A stretch of 64,000 nt of DNA from the NCBI RefSeq assembly GCF_039537985.1, contig NZ_BAABBN010000015.1, positions 400,996-464,995 on the forward strand, written 5' to 3'. The position numbers and the translations under genes are program-made. The stretch is from Litoribacillus peritrichatus. GTDB lineage: Bacteria; Pseudomonadota; Gammaproteobacteria; Pseudomonadales; Litoribrevibacteraceae. Shown here piece by piece: positions 32,893 through 43,700 of the stretch (the stretch's first letter is position 1; each line of letters opens with the position of its first letter). Below the pieces are notes generated by a model, which saw nothing but the letters and a program-made list of their open reading frames with translations, was not told the origin of the DNA and did no database searches.

Positions 32893-35787
32893 ATGGCTGA
32901 TTATAAATCGACACTGAACTTACCTGATACAGAATTTCCAATGCGTGGCAATTTGGCAAAACGTGAGCCTGAATTGCTGAAGCGTTGGGAAGAAACCGGT
33001 TTGTATCACAAAATTCGTGAAGCGAGAGCGGGCAGAGAAAAATTCATTCTTCATGATGGCCCTCCTTATGCGAACGGTAATATTCACATTGGTCATGCGG
33101 TGAATAAGATATTGAAGGACATCATTGTTAAGGCGCGTACTTTGAGCGGTTTTGATGCGCCTTATGTGCCGGGCTGGGACTGTCATGGTTTACCGATTGA
33201 GCTGAAAGTGGAAGAGTTAATCGGTAAAGCAGGCGATAAGGTTGATGCGGCAACGTTCCGCGCTGAATGCCGTAAGTACGCGATGACGCAAGTGGATGGC
33301 CAGCGTGAAGATTTCAAACGATTGATGGTGATGGGGGATTGGGACAATCCGTACCTGACGATGGACTTCAACACCGAAGCCGACATCATTCGTTCATTAG
33401 GTAAGATCGTTGAAAATAAGCACGTAACGCAGGGTTTTAAACCGGTTAATTGGTGCATGGATTGTGGTTCCGCATTGGCGGAAGCCGAGGTTGAGTATCA
33501 GGATAAAAAATCCATTTCGATCGATGTAAAGTTTGCCTTTGAAAACGCTCATGAGCTTTTGAATCGCTTTACGTTTTCAGAAGACAGCAAAGAAAATTAC
33601 CTTGGTCTGGCTGCGAGCATTGTAATCTGGACAACCACTCCTTGGACGTTGCCTGCAAACGAAGCTGTTTCTGTGCATCCGAAACTGGAATACGCTTTGG
33701 TGCACCTGAAAGAAGCGAATGAGTTGTTGGTGTTAGCCAGTGATTTGGTTACGGACGCTATGGCTCGATACGGTATTGAAGCGGATGGCTATGCTGTGGT
33801 TGCTCATGCCAAAGGTGCAGACTTCGGCTGGGTTCAGGCCCAAGATGCTGGTGCTCAACTGAAGTTAAAGCACCCGTTCATGCCGAGCGATGCTGGTATG
33901 TCCCAAGGGAAGTTAGTTCACGTGATTACCGGTGATCACGTGACGGCAGACTCAGGTACTGGTGCGGTTCACACTGCGCCGTTCCATGGTGCAGACGATT
34001 ACATTGTGTCAAATAACTTCGGTATTTCTTCACAATTGATGCTGGTGAATGCGGAAGGTTGCTTCATTACGAATGACGTCATGGATTCACTCGAGTTAAG
34101 TGGGTTATCCACAGCGAATAAAGGTAATTTCCGCATCTTAGCGATTTTAGCTGAGAAAGGCGCCTTGCTTAAAAAAGTCAATTTAGTGCACAGTTATCCG
34201 CATTGCTGGAGACATAAATCACCGATCATCTTCCGTGCAACGCCGCAGTGGTTCATCAGTATGTCTGAAAACGGACTGTTGGACAAAGCCATGCACGAAG
34301 TCAATAACACGGTGGATTGGAAGCCGGGTTGGGGTAAGGCCCGCATTGAGTCCATGATGACGGATCGTCCTGACTGGTGTATTTCTCGTCAGCGTACTTG
34401 GGGCGTTCCTATTACGTTGTTTGTTCATAAAGAGACGGGTGCGCTTCACCCAGAAACCAAAGAATTAGTCGAGAAAGTGGCTGTTTTGGTTGAAGAGCGG
34501 GGCATTGATGCCTGGTTCGATCTGGAGCCTGCGAGTTTGTTAGGTGAAGATGCGGATCAATACGACAAGATTACTGACACTCTGGATGTGTGGTTTGATT
34601 CAGGAACGACCCACTTTTCAGTGTTGGAGCAGCGAGAACAATTAAACGTGCCAGCGGATTTATATCTGGAAGGTTCAGATCAGCATCGTGGTTGGTTCCA
34701 ATCTTCATTGCTTACCAGTGTTGCGGTGCGTGAAGCTGCGCCATATAAAACCGTTTTGACTCACGGCTTTACGGTAGATAAAGACGGTCGCAAGATGTCT
34801 AAGTCTTTGGGGAATGTGATTGCGCCACAAGAAAAAGTGGATCAATTGGGTGCTGATATTCTTCGTCTGTGGGTATCTTCGGCGGATTATTCCAATGAAA
34901 TGACGGTATCGGATGAAATTTTAAAACGTACCGCAGATTCTTATCGTCGTATTCGTAATACCGCTCGATTCTTGTTGGCTAACCTGAATGGTTTTAACCC
35001 GGAAACCGATATGGTATCCGCAGATGAATTGTTGCCTCTGGATGCCTGGGCGGTTGAACAAGCGATCAAGCTGCAAGACGAGGTCATCAAGGCATACGAT
35101 GAATACGCAACGCTGGCTATTTATCAGAAAGTGCATAATTTCTGTGTGATTGAGTTGGGTGGTTTCTACCTCGACATTATTAAAGATCGTCAATACACCA
35201 CTAAAGCCGACAGTCAGGCGAGAAGAAGCTGTCAAACCGCTTTATACCATGTGCTTCAGGCGATGACTCGTTGGATTGCTCCGATTTTGTCTTTTACTGC
35301 CGAAGAAATGTGGGAGTTTACGCCGGGACAAACTGGTGAATCTGTCTTCCTGGATGAGTGGTATCAGGGCTTCCCTGAATTGAAAGTCCAGTCATTGGAC
35401 GATGCTTATTGGCGTCAGGTGATGGGCATCAAAACCGAAGTCAACAAAGCCATTGAGCAAGCTCGTAACGAGAATATCGTGAAAGGCAGTTTGACTGCAG
35501 AAGTAACTCTGTATTGTAACGATGCGATAAAGTCGGTACTTGATCAGTTGGCTGATGAGCTTCGATTCGTATTGATCACTTCTTCGGCCAATATTGTGCT
35601 GGGCGAGGGTGGCACCGCGACTGAAATTGACGGTTTGTCGGTTGAGGTTGCCAAGACAGAAAAAGAGAAGTGTGAACGATGCTGGCATCACACGGACGAT
35701 GTGGGTAAGCATGAGGCTCATAACTCACTTTGTGGCCGATGTGTTGAAAACATTGACGGCGAAGGTGAGAAACGTAAGTTCGCTTAA
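32893..35787 (+). CDS. ileS: Isoleucyl-tRNA synthetase
   Basis: 964 residues, class I synthetase for tRNA-Ile. HIGH at residues 65-68, an editing domain, KMSKS near residue 633 and a C-terminal zinc site (CERCWHH, CGRCV). It is slightly longer than E. coli IleS (938). It lies 83 bases after ribF and 20 bases before lspA. Confidence 0.97.
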   Translation: MADYKSTLNLPDTEFPMRGNLAKREPELLKRWEETGLYHKIREARAGREKFILHDGPPYANGNIHIGHAVNKILKDIIVKARTLSGFDAPYVPGWDCHGLPIELKVEELIGKAGDKVDAATFRAECRKYAMTQVDGQREDFKRLMVMGDWDNPYLTMDFNTEADIIRSLGKIVENKHVTQGFKPVNWCMDCGSALAEAEVEYQDKKSISIDVKFAFENAHELLNRFTFSEDSKENYLGLAASIVIWTTTPWTLPANEAVSVHPKLEYALVHLKEANELLVLASDLVTDAMARYGIEADGYAVVAHAKGADFGWVQAQDAGAQLKLKHPFMPSDAGMSQGKLVHVITGDHVTADSGTGAVHTAPFHGADDYIVSNNFGISSQLMLVNAEGCFITNDVMDSLELSGLSTANKGNFRILAILAEKGALLKKVNLVHSYPHCWRHKSPIIFRATPQWFISMSENGLLDKAMHEVNNTVDWKPGWGKARIESMMTDRPDWCISRQRTWGVPITLFVHKETGALHPETKELVEKVAVLVEERGIDAWFDLEPASLLGEDADQYDKITDTLDVWFDSGTTHFSVLEQREQLNVPADLYLEGSDQHRGWFQSSLLTSVAVREAAPYKTVLTHGFTVDKDGRKMSKSLGNVIAPQEKVDQLGADILRLWVSSADYSNEMTVSDEILKRTADSYRRIRNTARFLLANLNGFNPETDMVSADELLPLDAWAVEQAIKLQDEVIKAYDEYATLAIYQKVHNFCVIELGGFYLDIIKDRQYTTKADSQARRSCQTALYHVLQAMTRWIAPILSFTAEEMWEFTPGQTGESVFLDEWYQGFPELKVQSLDDAYWRQVMGIKTEVNKAIEQARNENIVKGSLTAEVTLYCNDAIKSVLDQLADELRFVLITSSANIVLGEGGTATEIDGLSVEVAKTEKEKCERCWHHTDDVGKHEAHNSLCGRCVENIDGEGEKRKFA

Positions 35788-35807
35788 ATATTGAGTTAAG
35801 GCTATTT

Positions 35808-36296
35808 ATGGCAATTGAGTTTCATAAAAAACGCGCGATTTGGCTGCTGTTTACTTTGGCGGTGATCATTTTGGATTATGTGACCAAACAGGTTGCCAGT
35901 TCCGTATTGGAATACAACCAACCTGTACCCGTGATGCCGATGTTTAACTGGACGTTGCTGCATAATTATGGGGCCGCGTTTAGCTTCTTATCGGACCAGG
36001 GCGGTTGGCAACGCTGGTTCTTTGCGGGCATTGCCGGTGTGGTTTCCATCGGCTTGGTTGGCTGGTTGCTGCTTGGTAAAGAAGTTTCGAAATGGGAATG
36101 CCTGGCCATCGCCCTGGTATTGGGCGGTGCGTTAGGAAACTTATACGACCGTATGGCTTATGGGTATGTGATTGACTTCATTCACGTGTACTACGAGGTC
36201 TACCACTTCCCTGCCTTTAATTTGGCCGACACAGCCATCACGATCGGTGCTGCACTTTTGGTTATCGATACATTATTTATTACTCGGAGAAGTTAA
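35808..36296 (+). CDS. lspA: Lipoprotein signal peptidase
   Basis: 162 residues with four membrane helices. The conserved blocks NYGAAFSFLS, GGALGNLYDR and FNLADTAI contain the two catalytic Asp of this aspartic peptidase. It removes the signal peptide of prolipoproteins in the inner membrane after diacylglyceryl transfer. Its stop overlaps the fkpB start by one base (TAATG). Confidence 0.96.
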   Translation: MAIEFHKKRAIWLLFTLAVIILDYVTKQVASSVLEYNQPVPVMPMFNWTLLHNYGAAFSFLSDQGGWQRWFFAGIAGVVSIGLVGWLLLGKEVSKWECLAIALVLGGALGNLYDRMAYGYVIDFIHVYYEVYHFPAFNLADTAITIGAALLVIDTLFITRRS

Positions 36297-36751
36297 TGAG
36301 TACATTTCAGATTTCAGAAGGCATGGAAGTCACTTTAAACTTTGCAATCAAGATGTCTGATGGCAAGTTAGTGGATTCAAACTTTGAGACCAAGCCTGCA
36401 ACCTTTACGGTTGGTGATGGAAATTTACTGGGCGGCTTTGAAGAGGTATTGATGGGATTAAAGGCTGGGGATGAAGGCAATTTCACTTTGACCCCGGAAA
36501 AAGCATTTGGTCAATCTAACCCCAACAATGTTCAATCGTTTAAGAAAGATCAGTTTGCCGATGATATGGAGTTGCAGCCAGGGTTGATGATTTCATTTGC
36601 GGATGCTAACAACGCAGAACTGCCTGGGGTTGTGAAGTCGGTACTGGAAAATGAAGTCATTGTAGATTTTAACCACCCTCTGGCTGGTGAAACGTTAGAC
36701 TTTCAAGTGAAGATTATTGATGTTAAACCTTCCCAGGTAACTGAGGCTTAA
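36296..36751 (+). CDS. fkpB: FKBP-type peptidyl-prolyl isomerase (SlpA)
   Basis: 151 residues. An FKBP domain with an inserted IF domain: GNLLGGFEEVLMGLKAGDEG and FNHPLAGETLDFQVKIIDV are typical of SlpA/FkpB. It is a prolyl isomerase and chaperone in the cytoplasm. It is translationally coupled to lspA and lies 10 bases before ispH. Confidence 0.94.
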   Translation: MSTFQISEGMEVTLNFAIKMSDGKLVDSNFETKPATFTVGDGNLLGGFEEVLMGLKAGDEGNFTLTPEKAFGQSNPNNVQSFKKDQFADDMELQPGLMISFADANNAELPGVVKSVLENEVIVDFNHPLAGETLDFQVKIIDVKPSQVTEA

Positions 36752-36761
36752 GTTTCTCGAT

Positions 36762-37712
36762 ATGAAGATAAAACTTGCGAACCCTCGTGGCTTTTGTGCT
36801 GGTGTTGATCGGGCCATTGAAATTGTGAACCGGGCGCTGGATGTGTTTGGTGCACCTATCTACGTCCGCCATGAGGTGGTCCATAACCGATTCGTGGTGA
36901 ATGGATTAAAAGAGCGTGGTGCTATTTTTGTCGATGAACTGGATGAAGTGCCTGATGATAACCTGGTGATTTTCAGTGCTCACGGCGTCTCCAAAGCGGT
37001 TCAAGAGGAAGCCAAACGTCGTGGTTTGAAAGTTTTTGATGCAACTTGTCCTTTGGTGACCAAGGTTCATATGGAAGTTATGAAATACAGTCGCGACGGA
37101 CGAGAGTGCATTTTGATTGGGCACGCGGGTCATCCGGAAGTGGAAGGAACGATGGGGCAATACGATCACAGCTTCGGTGGTGATATATATCTGGTTGAAG
37201 ATGAGCAAGACGCTTATGATTTAAAAGTGAATCACCCGGATAAGCTGGCGTTTGTGACACAGACAACCTTGTCGATGGATGATACGGCGAAGGTCATTGC
37301 CGCGTTGCGAGAAACCTTCCCGAGTATTGAAGGTCCTCGGAAAGATGATATTTGCTACGCTACTCAAAATCGTCAGGATGCGGTAAAACAATTGGCGGCA
37401 GACTGTGATCTGGTCTTAGTGGTAGGGTCCCCGAACAGCTCTAACTCGAATCGTTTACGTGAACTGTCTGAACGAATGAACTGCTCCGCTTACCTTATTG
37501 ATGATGCAGAGCAGATTGAAAAAGCTTGGTTGAGCGGTATCTCCACCATTGGAATAACCGCAGGCGCATCGGCCCCCGAAGTGCTTGTAAAGGGGGTTGT
37601 TTCCCGTTTGCAAGAGTTAGGTGCTGACTTGCCCGAAGAGCTGGATGGCCAGCCTGAGAATGTTGTGTTCTCGATGCCGAAAGAACTTCGCATTCCAACA
37701 AAATCGATCTAG
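36762..37712 (+). CDS. ispH: 4-hydroxy-3-methylbut-2-enyl diphosphate reductase
   Basis: 316 residues. The three cluster Cys are in GFCAGVDRAI (Cys12), DATCPLVTKVH (Cys96) and DDICYATQNRQ (near 197). EGTMGQY and the SSNSNRL block are also present. It carries out the last step of the MEP isoprenoid pathway, using a [4Fe-4S] cluster. It is the last gene of the ribF-ispH cluster, and the minor-pilin operon follows after 180 bases. Confidence 0.97.
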   Translation: MKIKLANPRGFCAGVDRAIEIVNRALDVFGAPIYVRHEVVHNRFVVNGLKERGAIFVDELDEVPDDNLVIFSAHGVSKAVQEEAKRRGLKVFDATCPLVTKVHMEVMKYSRDGRECILIGHAGHPEVEGTMGQYDHSFGGDIYLVEDEQDAYDLKVNHPDKLAFVTQTTLSMDDTAKVIAALRETFPSIEGPRKDDICYATQNRQDAVKQLAADCDLVLVVGSPNSSNSNRLRELSERMNCSAYLIDDAEQIEKAWLSGISTIGITAGASAPEVLVKGVVSRLQELGADLPEELDGQPENVVFSMPKELRIPTKSI

Positions 37713-37724
37713 TTTTGCAAAGAT

Positions 37725-37740
37725 TGTGACGCTCGTCACA
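37725..37740. promoter_or_regulatory. CRP/Vfr binding site before the minor-pilin operon
   Basis: TGTGACGCTCGTCACA is a perfect TGTGA-N6-TCACA palindrome. It lies 153 bases before the fimT-like gene and 13 bases after the ispH stop. Cyclic-AMP receptor proteins (CRP, Vfr) bind this consensus. A TTGACT follows at 37753-37758 without a convincing -10. Confidence 0.6.
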
Positions 37741-37892
37741 GGCAGTTATCTCCTTGACTGCCTTCTGTTTTTCTTTTTACCACTCGCTCCCGCAAATAAG
37801 CCATTAATCTGATATGGCTAAGCCTTTTAACGTCCTGTTTATATACTTTTAGTATTGATAAATGACTAAATCATTAAGTTGATACTAGGGCG

Positions 37893-38435
37893 ATGGCTTT
37901 GAAAAATCACTTTAACAAATATAGCAGTCAAACAGGTTTCAGTTTGATTGAGCTAATGGTAACTCTTGGTGTTCTTGGTGCTTTATTAGTTGCAGCCTTT
38001 CCTGGCTTTAATGAGCTGATTACAGGACAACGACTTAAAACGCAAACTAATGATACGTTAACAGCTGTTTTGTTCGCGAAGAGCGAAGCGATTAAGCGGA
38101 GGTCGTCAGTTACTATTTGTGCCATGAAAACCAATGTGGAAAACCAGTGTGGTGCGAGTGGCACAGAGTGGGCAAATGGCTGGATTGTATTTGATGATAT
38201 AGATGCTGACGGTATTGTTGATAATGGTGAAGATATTCTGAAATTTAATGGTGATTACGACCGACTTACCTCTAAGAGTACCATCAGTGCAATTACTTTG
38301 GATGAGCAGGGTGCTGCGAATGCCAGTGTAGATATTGAGTTTTGTTTTGCTGAAGCCAATGGGGATAAAGCCAGAAATCTGGCTATGGCTGCTATTGGTA
38401 GTCCTGTTATCTCGTCAAAAGAAAACTGTTCTTAA
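37893..38435 (+). CDS. fimT: GspH/FimT-family type IV minor pilin
   Basis: 180 residues. The prepilin leader ends G, then FSLIELMVTLGVLGALLVAA, with the cleavage Gly and Glu+5 of type IV pilins. The C-terminal part is a GspH-like beta domain with Cys pairs (ICAMKTN, NQCGASG). FimT/FimU prime pilus assembly. It is the first gene of the operon. AGGG lies only two bases before ATG, which is tight, but later starts would remove the leader. Confidence 0.88.
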   Translation: MALKNHFNKYSSQTGFSLIELMVTLGVLGALLVAAFPGFNELITGQRLKTQTNDTLTAVLFAKSEAIKRRSSVTICAMKTNVENQCGASGTEWANGWIVFDDIDADGIVDNGEDILKFNGDYDRLTSKSTISAITLDEQGAANASVDIEFCFAEANGDKARNLAMAAIGSPVISSKENCS

Positions 38436-38463
38436 TTAAGTGGGTAATTGGGGTGGTTCGTAG

Positions 38464-39033
38464 ATGAAATCTAATAATTGTCACAGTGGCTTTACTTTGC
38501 TTGAAGTGTTGGTAGCTTCAATAATTATGATGGTGTCTTTGCTTGGTTTGGGGGCTTTACAAAGCACTTCGATGCAAAAAAACATCAGTGCTATGCACAA
38601 AACTCAGGCGATGGAGAGTTTAAATTTATTGAACGATGCACTGCGTTCTCAACTTTCTGTCGGGCAATCTATTGATGCTGTTTATGATGATTTTGAAGCA
38701 AAATATTGGGAGAGTTCCAATTATCAAAGTCATTTCGTTGAGTCTTGTGGCTCCGGTTGTAGTCGGGATGCAATGGTGAAACACATGTTAGCGGCCTGGG
38801 AAAAAATGATAGGCGAAAACTTGCCTCATGGCAGGGGTAAAATTGAAAAAAAAACGGCTACTTTAGATGTTGATGGTGCAGGAACTTCTACGGAATATTA
38901 CGAGGTGACGGTGATGTGGGACGACCGTCAGTTAGCCCAAAATACCGATGGAAGCTATGTCGCCTTGGGAACAGGTTGTAGTGGAAACCCTAAAGTTGAT
39001 TTAAGTTGTATGAAAACCATTGTCTTACCTTAA
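38464..39033 (+). CDS. pilV: Minor pilin PilV
   Basis: 189 residues with leader ...SG then FTLLEVLVASIIMMVSLLGLG, then the PilV-type ALQSTSMQKN. The later part has two Cys pairs (SCGSGCS, GTGCSGN). PilV is part of the minor pilin tip complex with PilW, PilX and PilY1. It follows fimT after 28 bases. Confidence 0.88.
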   Translation: MKSNNCHSGFTLLEVLVASIIMMVSLLGLGALQSTSMQKNISAMHKTQAMESLNLLNDALRSQLSVGQSIDAVYDDFEAKYWESSNYQSHFVESCGSGCSRDAMVKHMLAAWEKMIGENLPHGRGKIEKKTATLDVDGAGTSTEYYEVTVMWDDRQLAQNTDGSYVALGTGCSGNPKVDLSCMKTIVLP

Positions 39034-39051
39034 TTTTCTCAGGAGACTCAC

Positions 39052-40083
39052 ATGATAATGCAGAGAAAAGATCAGGGATTTACGTTAATTGAAATTCTTG
39101 TGGCGATGGTCATTGCTTCGATTTTAATGTTGGCTGTCATTCGGCTGTTTACTCGAGTGGGAGAAACCTATGAGTTAAATGCTGATGCCTTAAAAGTCAT
39201 GGAAACGGCAAGAACCGCGATGAATTTTATTAAGGAGGATCTGACTCAGGCAGGTTACTTAGGGTGTGTTATGACGGACATAACAGACATTAAGAGTACG
39301 GTCAAAGAGAACGAAGATTTACGAGATGTTAGAACAGAGCCTCATATCACGGGGGGGGCAGAGAATTTTGTGACTGCCGTGTACGGTTCTGAAGGCGGCT
39401 CTAACCCGGATAGTTTGAGTTTGTTTTATCAGGAGGATCTGGATATTCGAGTTCTGGACTTTCAGGGAGGCTCTGAGATTGCAACTGCGGGTGTGATTGT
39501 TGAGGCAATGAATGTGTACGACAGCGCAGGTAATTCAGTAATCAGTGTCGGAGATTGGCTGACCATTTCTGATTGTGCTAAGGGACATGCCTTTATTTTA
39601 ACCGCTAACCCTACTAAGCAAGCAATTACTTCTGGAAGTCGTTATTACGGTTTTACGGCAGATGATGAAATTGCCATTTTACTCCACGATACAACCGCTT
39701 TTAGTGGGTATTCCAATTCCCAAACTACATTTACAAATTTTGGATTTGATCCTGCAGGTGGCGCAGGTATGGTCAATCGATTTCATCATATTACTTATGT
39801 AGTCGCAGACTCCGAGATTGATGGTGGTGCAACTAAATCTTTATTTCGTTTGGAAAACGGAGATGCAGTTTCGAAATCTAATGAAGTGGTTCGTTTTGTT
39901 CAGGATTTTCAGCTCGAATTTGGTGAGGATACGAACTTTGATGGGGTCGTGGATAATTTTGTGGATGCGACTTCTGACATGGGAAATGACATTGTGGCTG
40001 TAAAAGTTGCACTGGAAATATCATCGGGCACACAAACTGAAAAAATTGAGAATATCTTCAAAGTTCGCAATCGAGGAATGTAA
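39052..40083 (+). CDS. pilW: Minor pilin PilW
   Basis: 343 residues. The leader MIMQRKDQG is followed by FTLIEILVAMVIASILMLAV; MNFIKEDLTQAGYLGC near residue 60 is characteristic of PilW. It is large for a pilin, as PilW normally is. AGGAG precedes the start. Confidence 0.9.
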   Translation: MIMQRKDQGFTLIEILVAMVIASILMLAVIRLFTRVGETYELNADALKVMETARTAMNFIKEDLTQAGYLGCVMTDITDIKSTVKENEDLRDVRTEPHITGGAENFVTAVYGSEGGSNPDSLSLFYQEDLDIRVLDFQGGSEIATAGVIVEAMNVYDSAGNSVISVGDWLTISDCAKGHAFILTANPTKQAITSGSRYYGFTADDEIAILLHDTTAFSGYSNSQTTFTNFGFDPAGGAGMVNRFHHITYVVADSEIDGGATKSLFRLENGDAVSKSNEVVRFVQDFQLEFGEDTNFDGVVDNFVDATSDMGNDIVAVKVALEISSGTQTEKIENIFKVRNRGM

Positions 40084-40085
40084 AG

Positions 40086-40703
40086 ATGAAGCCTAAGAAA
40101 TCTTTTCAGTATATCCATCGGCAGCAGGGAAATGTGTTAATGGTTTGTTTGGCGCTTATGCTGATTATGACTATTTGGGGCGTCTCCGCCACAAGAAATA
40201 CCAGTATCAGTTTGCAGGCAAACCAGAATGCGCGTTTTAAACAGGTGGCATTTGAAGCAACAGAGTTTGCTCTTAGACAGGCCGAAAGCTTGGTTCGAAC
40301 TGAGGTTACTACGGTGGATCAAATACCAACTTTATACGACGGAACAGAAGGGCGTTACAGCCTAGTGATAGGGGCTATGCCAACGTTTGTGGACATTGAA
40401 TTGATTCCGAAGGATTTTAATTACCGTAATCCTCAGCATTGGCTGGATAACACTTGGGTTGCTGTAAGTAACTTTAATACCTTTAGCTACATAGAAATTG
40501 AATACGATGACGATGAAGACAGCCCAACTTATTTAGAGCGTCAACCCAGAGTCATTATTGAGTACATGGGTAGAGACATGTATAACGACCAAGCTTCTAG
40601 ACAACCTCAAGGTCGACATGTATTCAGAATTTCTGCTATTGGCTGGGGGCCTCAAGGCCTTGCTTCTACAGTTTTACGTTCTCACATCGCTTTAGCTATT
40701 TGA
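40086..40703 (+). CDS. pilX: Minor pilin PilX
   Basis: 205 residues. The N-terminus RQQGNVLMVCLALMLIMTIW is PilX-like: it lacks Glu+5, as is usual for PilX/GspK-type pilins. EATEFALRQAE follows, common in the family. It starts three bases after the pilW stop and is followed by pilY1. Confidence 0.87.
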   Translation: MKPKKSFQYIHRQQGNVLMVCLALMLIMTIWGVSATRNTSISLQANQNARFKQVAFEATEFALRQAESLVRTEVTTVDQIPTLYDGTEGRYSLVIGAMPTFVDIELIPKDFNYRNPQHWLDNTWVAVSNFNTFSYIEIEYDDDEDSPTYLERQPRVIIEYMGRDMYNDQASRQPQGRHVFRISAIGWGPQGLASTVLRSHIALAI

Positions 40704-40729
40704 TACTAGAGACGATGATGGAGGTGAGT

Positions 40730-43700
40730 ATGATTAATTTAAAACGAGCTTTATCTTTTGGTCTGTTTTCAACGTTCATGTTTGGTGTAAATGTTGGGTA
40801 TGGAGCTCCTGGAAACATTAAAGAAAGACCGTTGTTTTTGGGCTTTAGTGTGCAGCCTAATATATATTTTGTTGTGGACGACTCAGGCAGTATGGCTTGG
40901 GATGTAACGAAAACAACTGATGCGAATAAGTATTACCCAGAAGGAAATTACACTTTTACCTATCAATACTGTCGACGGAAGAAAGATGGATCATGGCGTT
41001 ACTATACAAAGGATCAAGTTGCAAACTGCTCTGGAAGTTATGACTTAGAAACAAGAACTAATTATGTGTATCTTTATGATGGTTCGTGGAGAACAATAGA
41101 TTCAACACCAGATAAATTAGGTCTTGATCGTCTCGTATATGATCCTGATGCTCTTGCTGCCGCATACCCGCTTCACGTCGATAAAGACGGTTATTCTGCA
41201 TATGAACTGCTTGAGTGGTGTGTTGGTTACAATGCTACAGCTTATGATCCCAATATTGAATACACTCCGTGGGTAGGGTATCTCGATAGTTCGGTTGGAA
41301 TTTCCAGTTCGTTCGGTTATATACCATGGAATGATGATGGCGATGGCGTGTTTGAAATTGGAGAGTGCTCCAATGATAACAATGATAGAGTTTTCTATTC
41401 CACGATGACATCAGATGAGAAGCAAAACTTTAGAAACTGGTATACCTACTATCGAAAGCGTCAAAATGTTGCTAAGAAAGCGATTTCAGAAGTTGTAGCT
41501 GATTCTGAGGCTAGAATGGGGCTCGCTGCGATTAATGATGGCCAGCTTTATTCCGTAAAAGATATGAAAGATGCATCAAATAAAGCTTCCTTGTTGAATA
41601 AGGTATTTGATGTTGAAGCAAGCGGAAGTACTCCTTTAAGGCAAGCATTGAATACAGCGGGTCAGTATTTTGAAGGAAGTAGCTCTCCTATACAGAGTGA
41701 AGATGATGGTGGATCTTGTCAGCAAAACTATACAATTTTGATGACAGACGGTTATTGGAACGGAAGTTCACCCAACGTAGGAAATATTGATGGAACATCC
41801 TCGAATTCATTAGTTCGTGCTTCCGATAAAGATAGCTATTCGAGTACGCTGGCAGATGTTGCTATGAAATATTACGCAACAGACTTAGATACCATCTTAG
41901 ATAATGAAGTGCCAACCATTGATGGCGTGGATGAAAATGATGCCCAGCATATGGTTACGTTTACCGTAGCGTTTGGTATTAATGGCGATGTCGCACCGAA
42001 CGACACAACGCCTGGACGAGAGACAGACGCGAACGGGATGCCCCTGAATCCTGATCAATCATTCGCCTGGCCTAAGCCTTCAAGTAATACGGATTCAACC
42101 ATTGATGATGTGAGGCATGCGGCCTGGAATGGTAGAGGTCTTTATTTAAGTGCTAAAAATCCCCAGAGTTTGATTGATGCTTTAGCTGCGTCGATCGATG
42201 AGATTGAAAGCAGGACAGGTACTGCGTCTGCGCTTGCATTTAATTCGACCAGTTATAAAAACAATGCGCATTTTTTCTATGCTCAGTTTAATTCAGGTAG
42301 CTGGGCTGGTGAGTTGATATCTCAAGAATTGTCTGCTGATTTAGAAGCTGGTGATGTTATTTGGTCTGCGAGTGACAAATTGGATAATCGAAACTCGGAA
42401 CGAGAAATTATTACTTATGACTCCTCAGCGGGTAAGGGCGTTCCGTTCAGAGTCTCGTCTTTACCTTCAGAAATCACTTCAGACCTGACGTCGTTATATA
42501 GCTCGAAATATTCTGCTTATTATTCGAGTTCTTCCAGTTTTTTGAATGATGCGGTTGATTATTTACGAGGCGATAGAAGTAATGAGGGCGCAGCTGCGGG
42601 TAAGTTTAGAGATAGATCAACCGCCCTAGGAGACATCATTAATTCAACTCCGGTGTTTGTCCAAGGTGCTATGTCAAACTGGCCTTCGTTCATTGAACCT
42701 GGTTATTTATCTTATCTAAGAAGTATGTCATCTCGTGATCCTATGATTTTTGTAGGTGCGAATGATGGGATGCTTCACTCCTTTGATGCAGATACCGGGG
42801 AGGAGTTGTTTTCTTATGTCCCTGCGTCATTGGCCTCAACGGAATCAGACAGAGGGCTTCATTATTTAGTTGATCAGGCTTATAACCATAGATATTACGT
42901 CGATGGCACGCCTGAAATAGCGGATGCCTACATAAACAGTACTTGGAAAACGGTTTTGGTTGGTAATTTAGGGGCGGGAGGAAAAAGTATTTTTGCATTA
43001 GATGTAACTAACCCGTCTTCTTATTCAGAATCCGATGCAAGTCAGATTGTGCTTTGGGAAACATCTTTAGCTGGTAATGGTTTAGGTCTGACCTACCCTC
43101 AGCCTAAAATTGTAAAGATGAATGATGGTCGCTGGGTTGTGGTTGTTGCAAACGGTTATCACAATACAGTAGACGGTAAAGCTAAAATATTTATCTTGGA
43201 TGTTAAAGACGGCTCTTTAATAAAGACGTTTGATACTGGAACCGGAGGGTTAACCAGTGGTAATTGTTCTGATGCCTGTAATGGGATGTCAGCGGCTTCT
43301 ATTTCGGATATTGATGGTAATGGTACTGCTGACTTTATTTATGCAGGGGATTTAAAAGGTAATATTTGGGCGATTAATGTTGCTTCGAGTAAGCCGGGCG
43401 AGTGGGTGTTTGACAGTCAAGTTACATACGAGGATGGTATTCCACAAAGCTACTCCGGTAATGACATTGACCCTGTTTTTAAAACTGAGGGAGGAAGACC
43501 TATCACCACTAAAGTGATTGCGGTTAATAATCCGGTCAAAACGTCAATTGATACATGGCCAAATCAATTGCTATTTTTTGGCTCTGGGCAATTCATTGCA
43601 GAAGGTGATCATGAAACTACCGATATTGAGCATTTCTATGGGGTGATGCATGCTAATAGCCAATATGAGTTATCAATATCTGGTAATGGCAGTTTATTTG

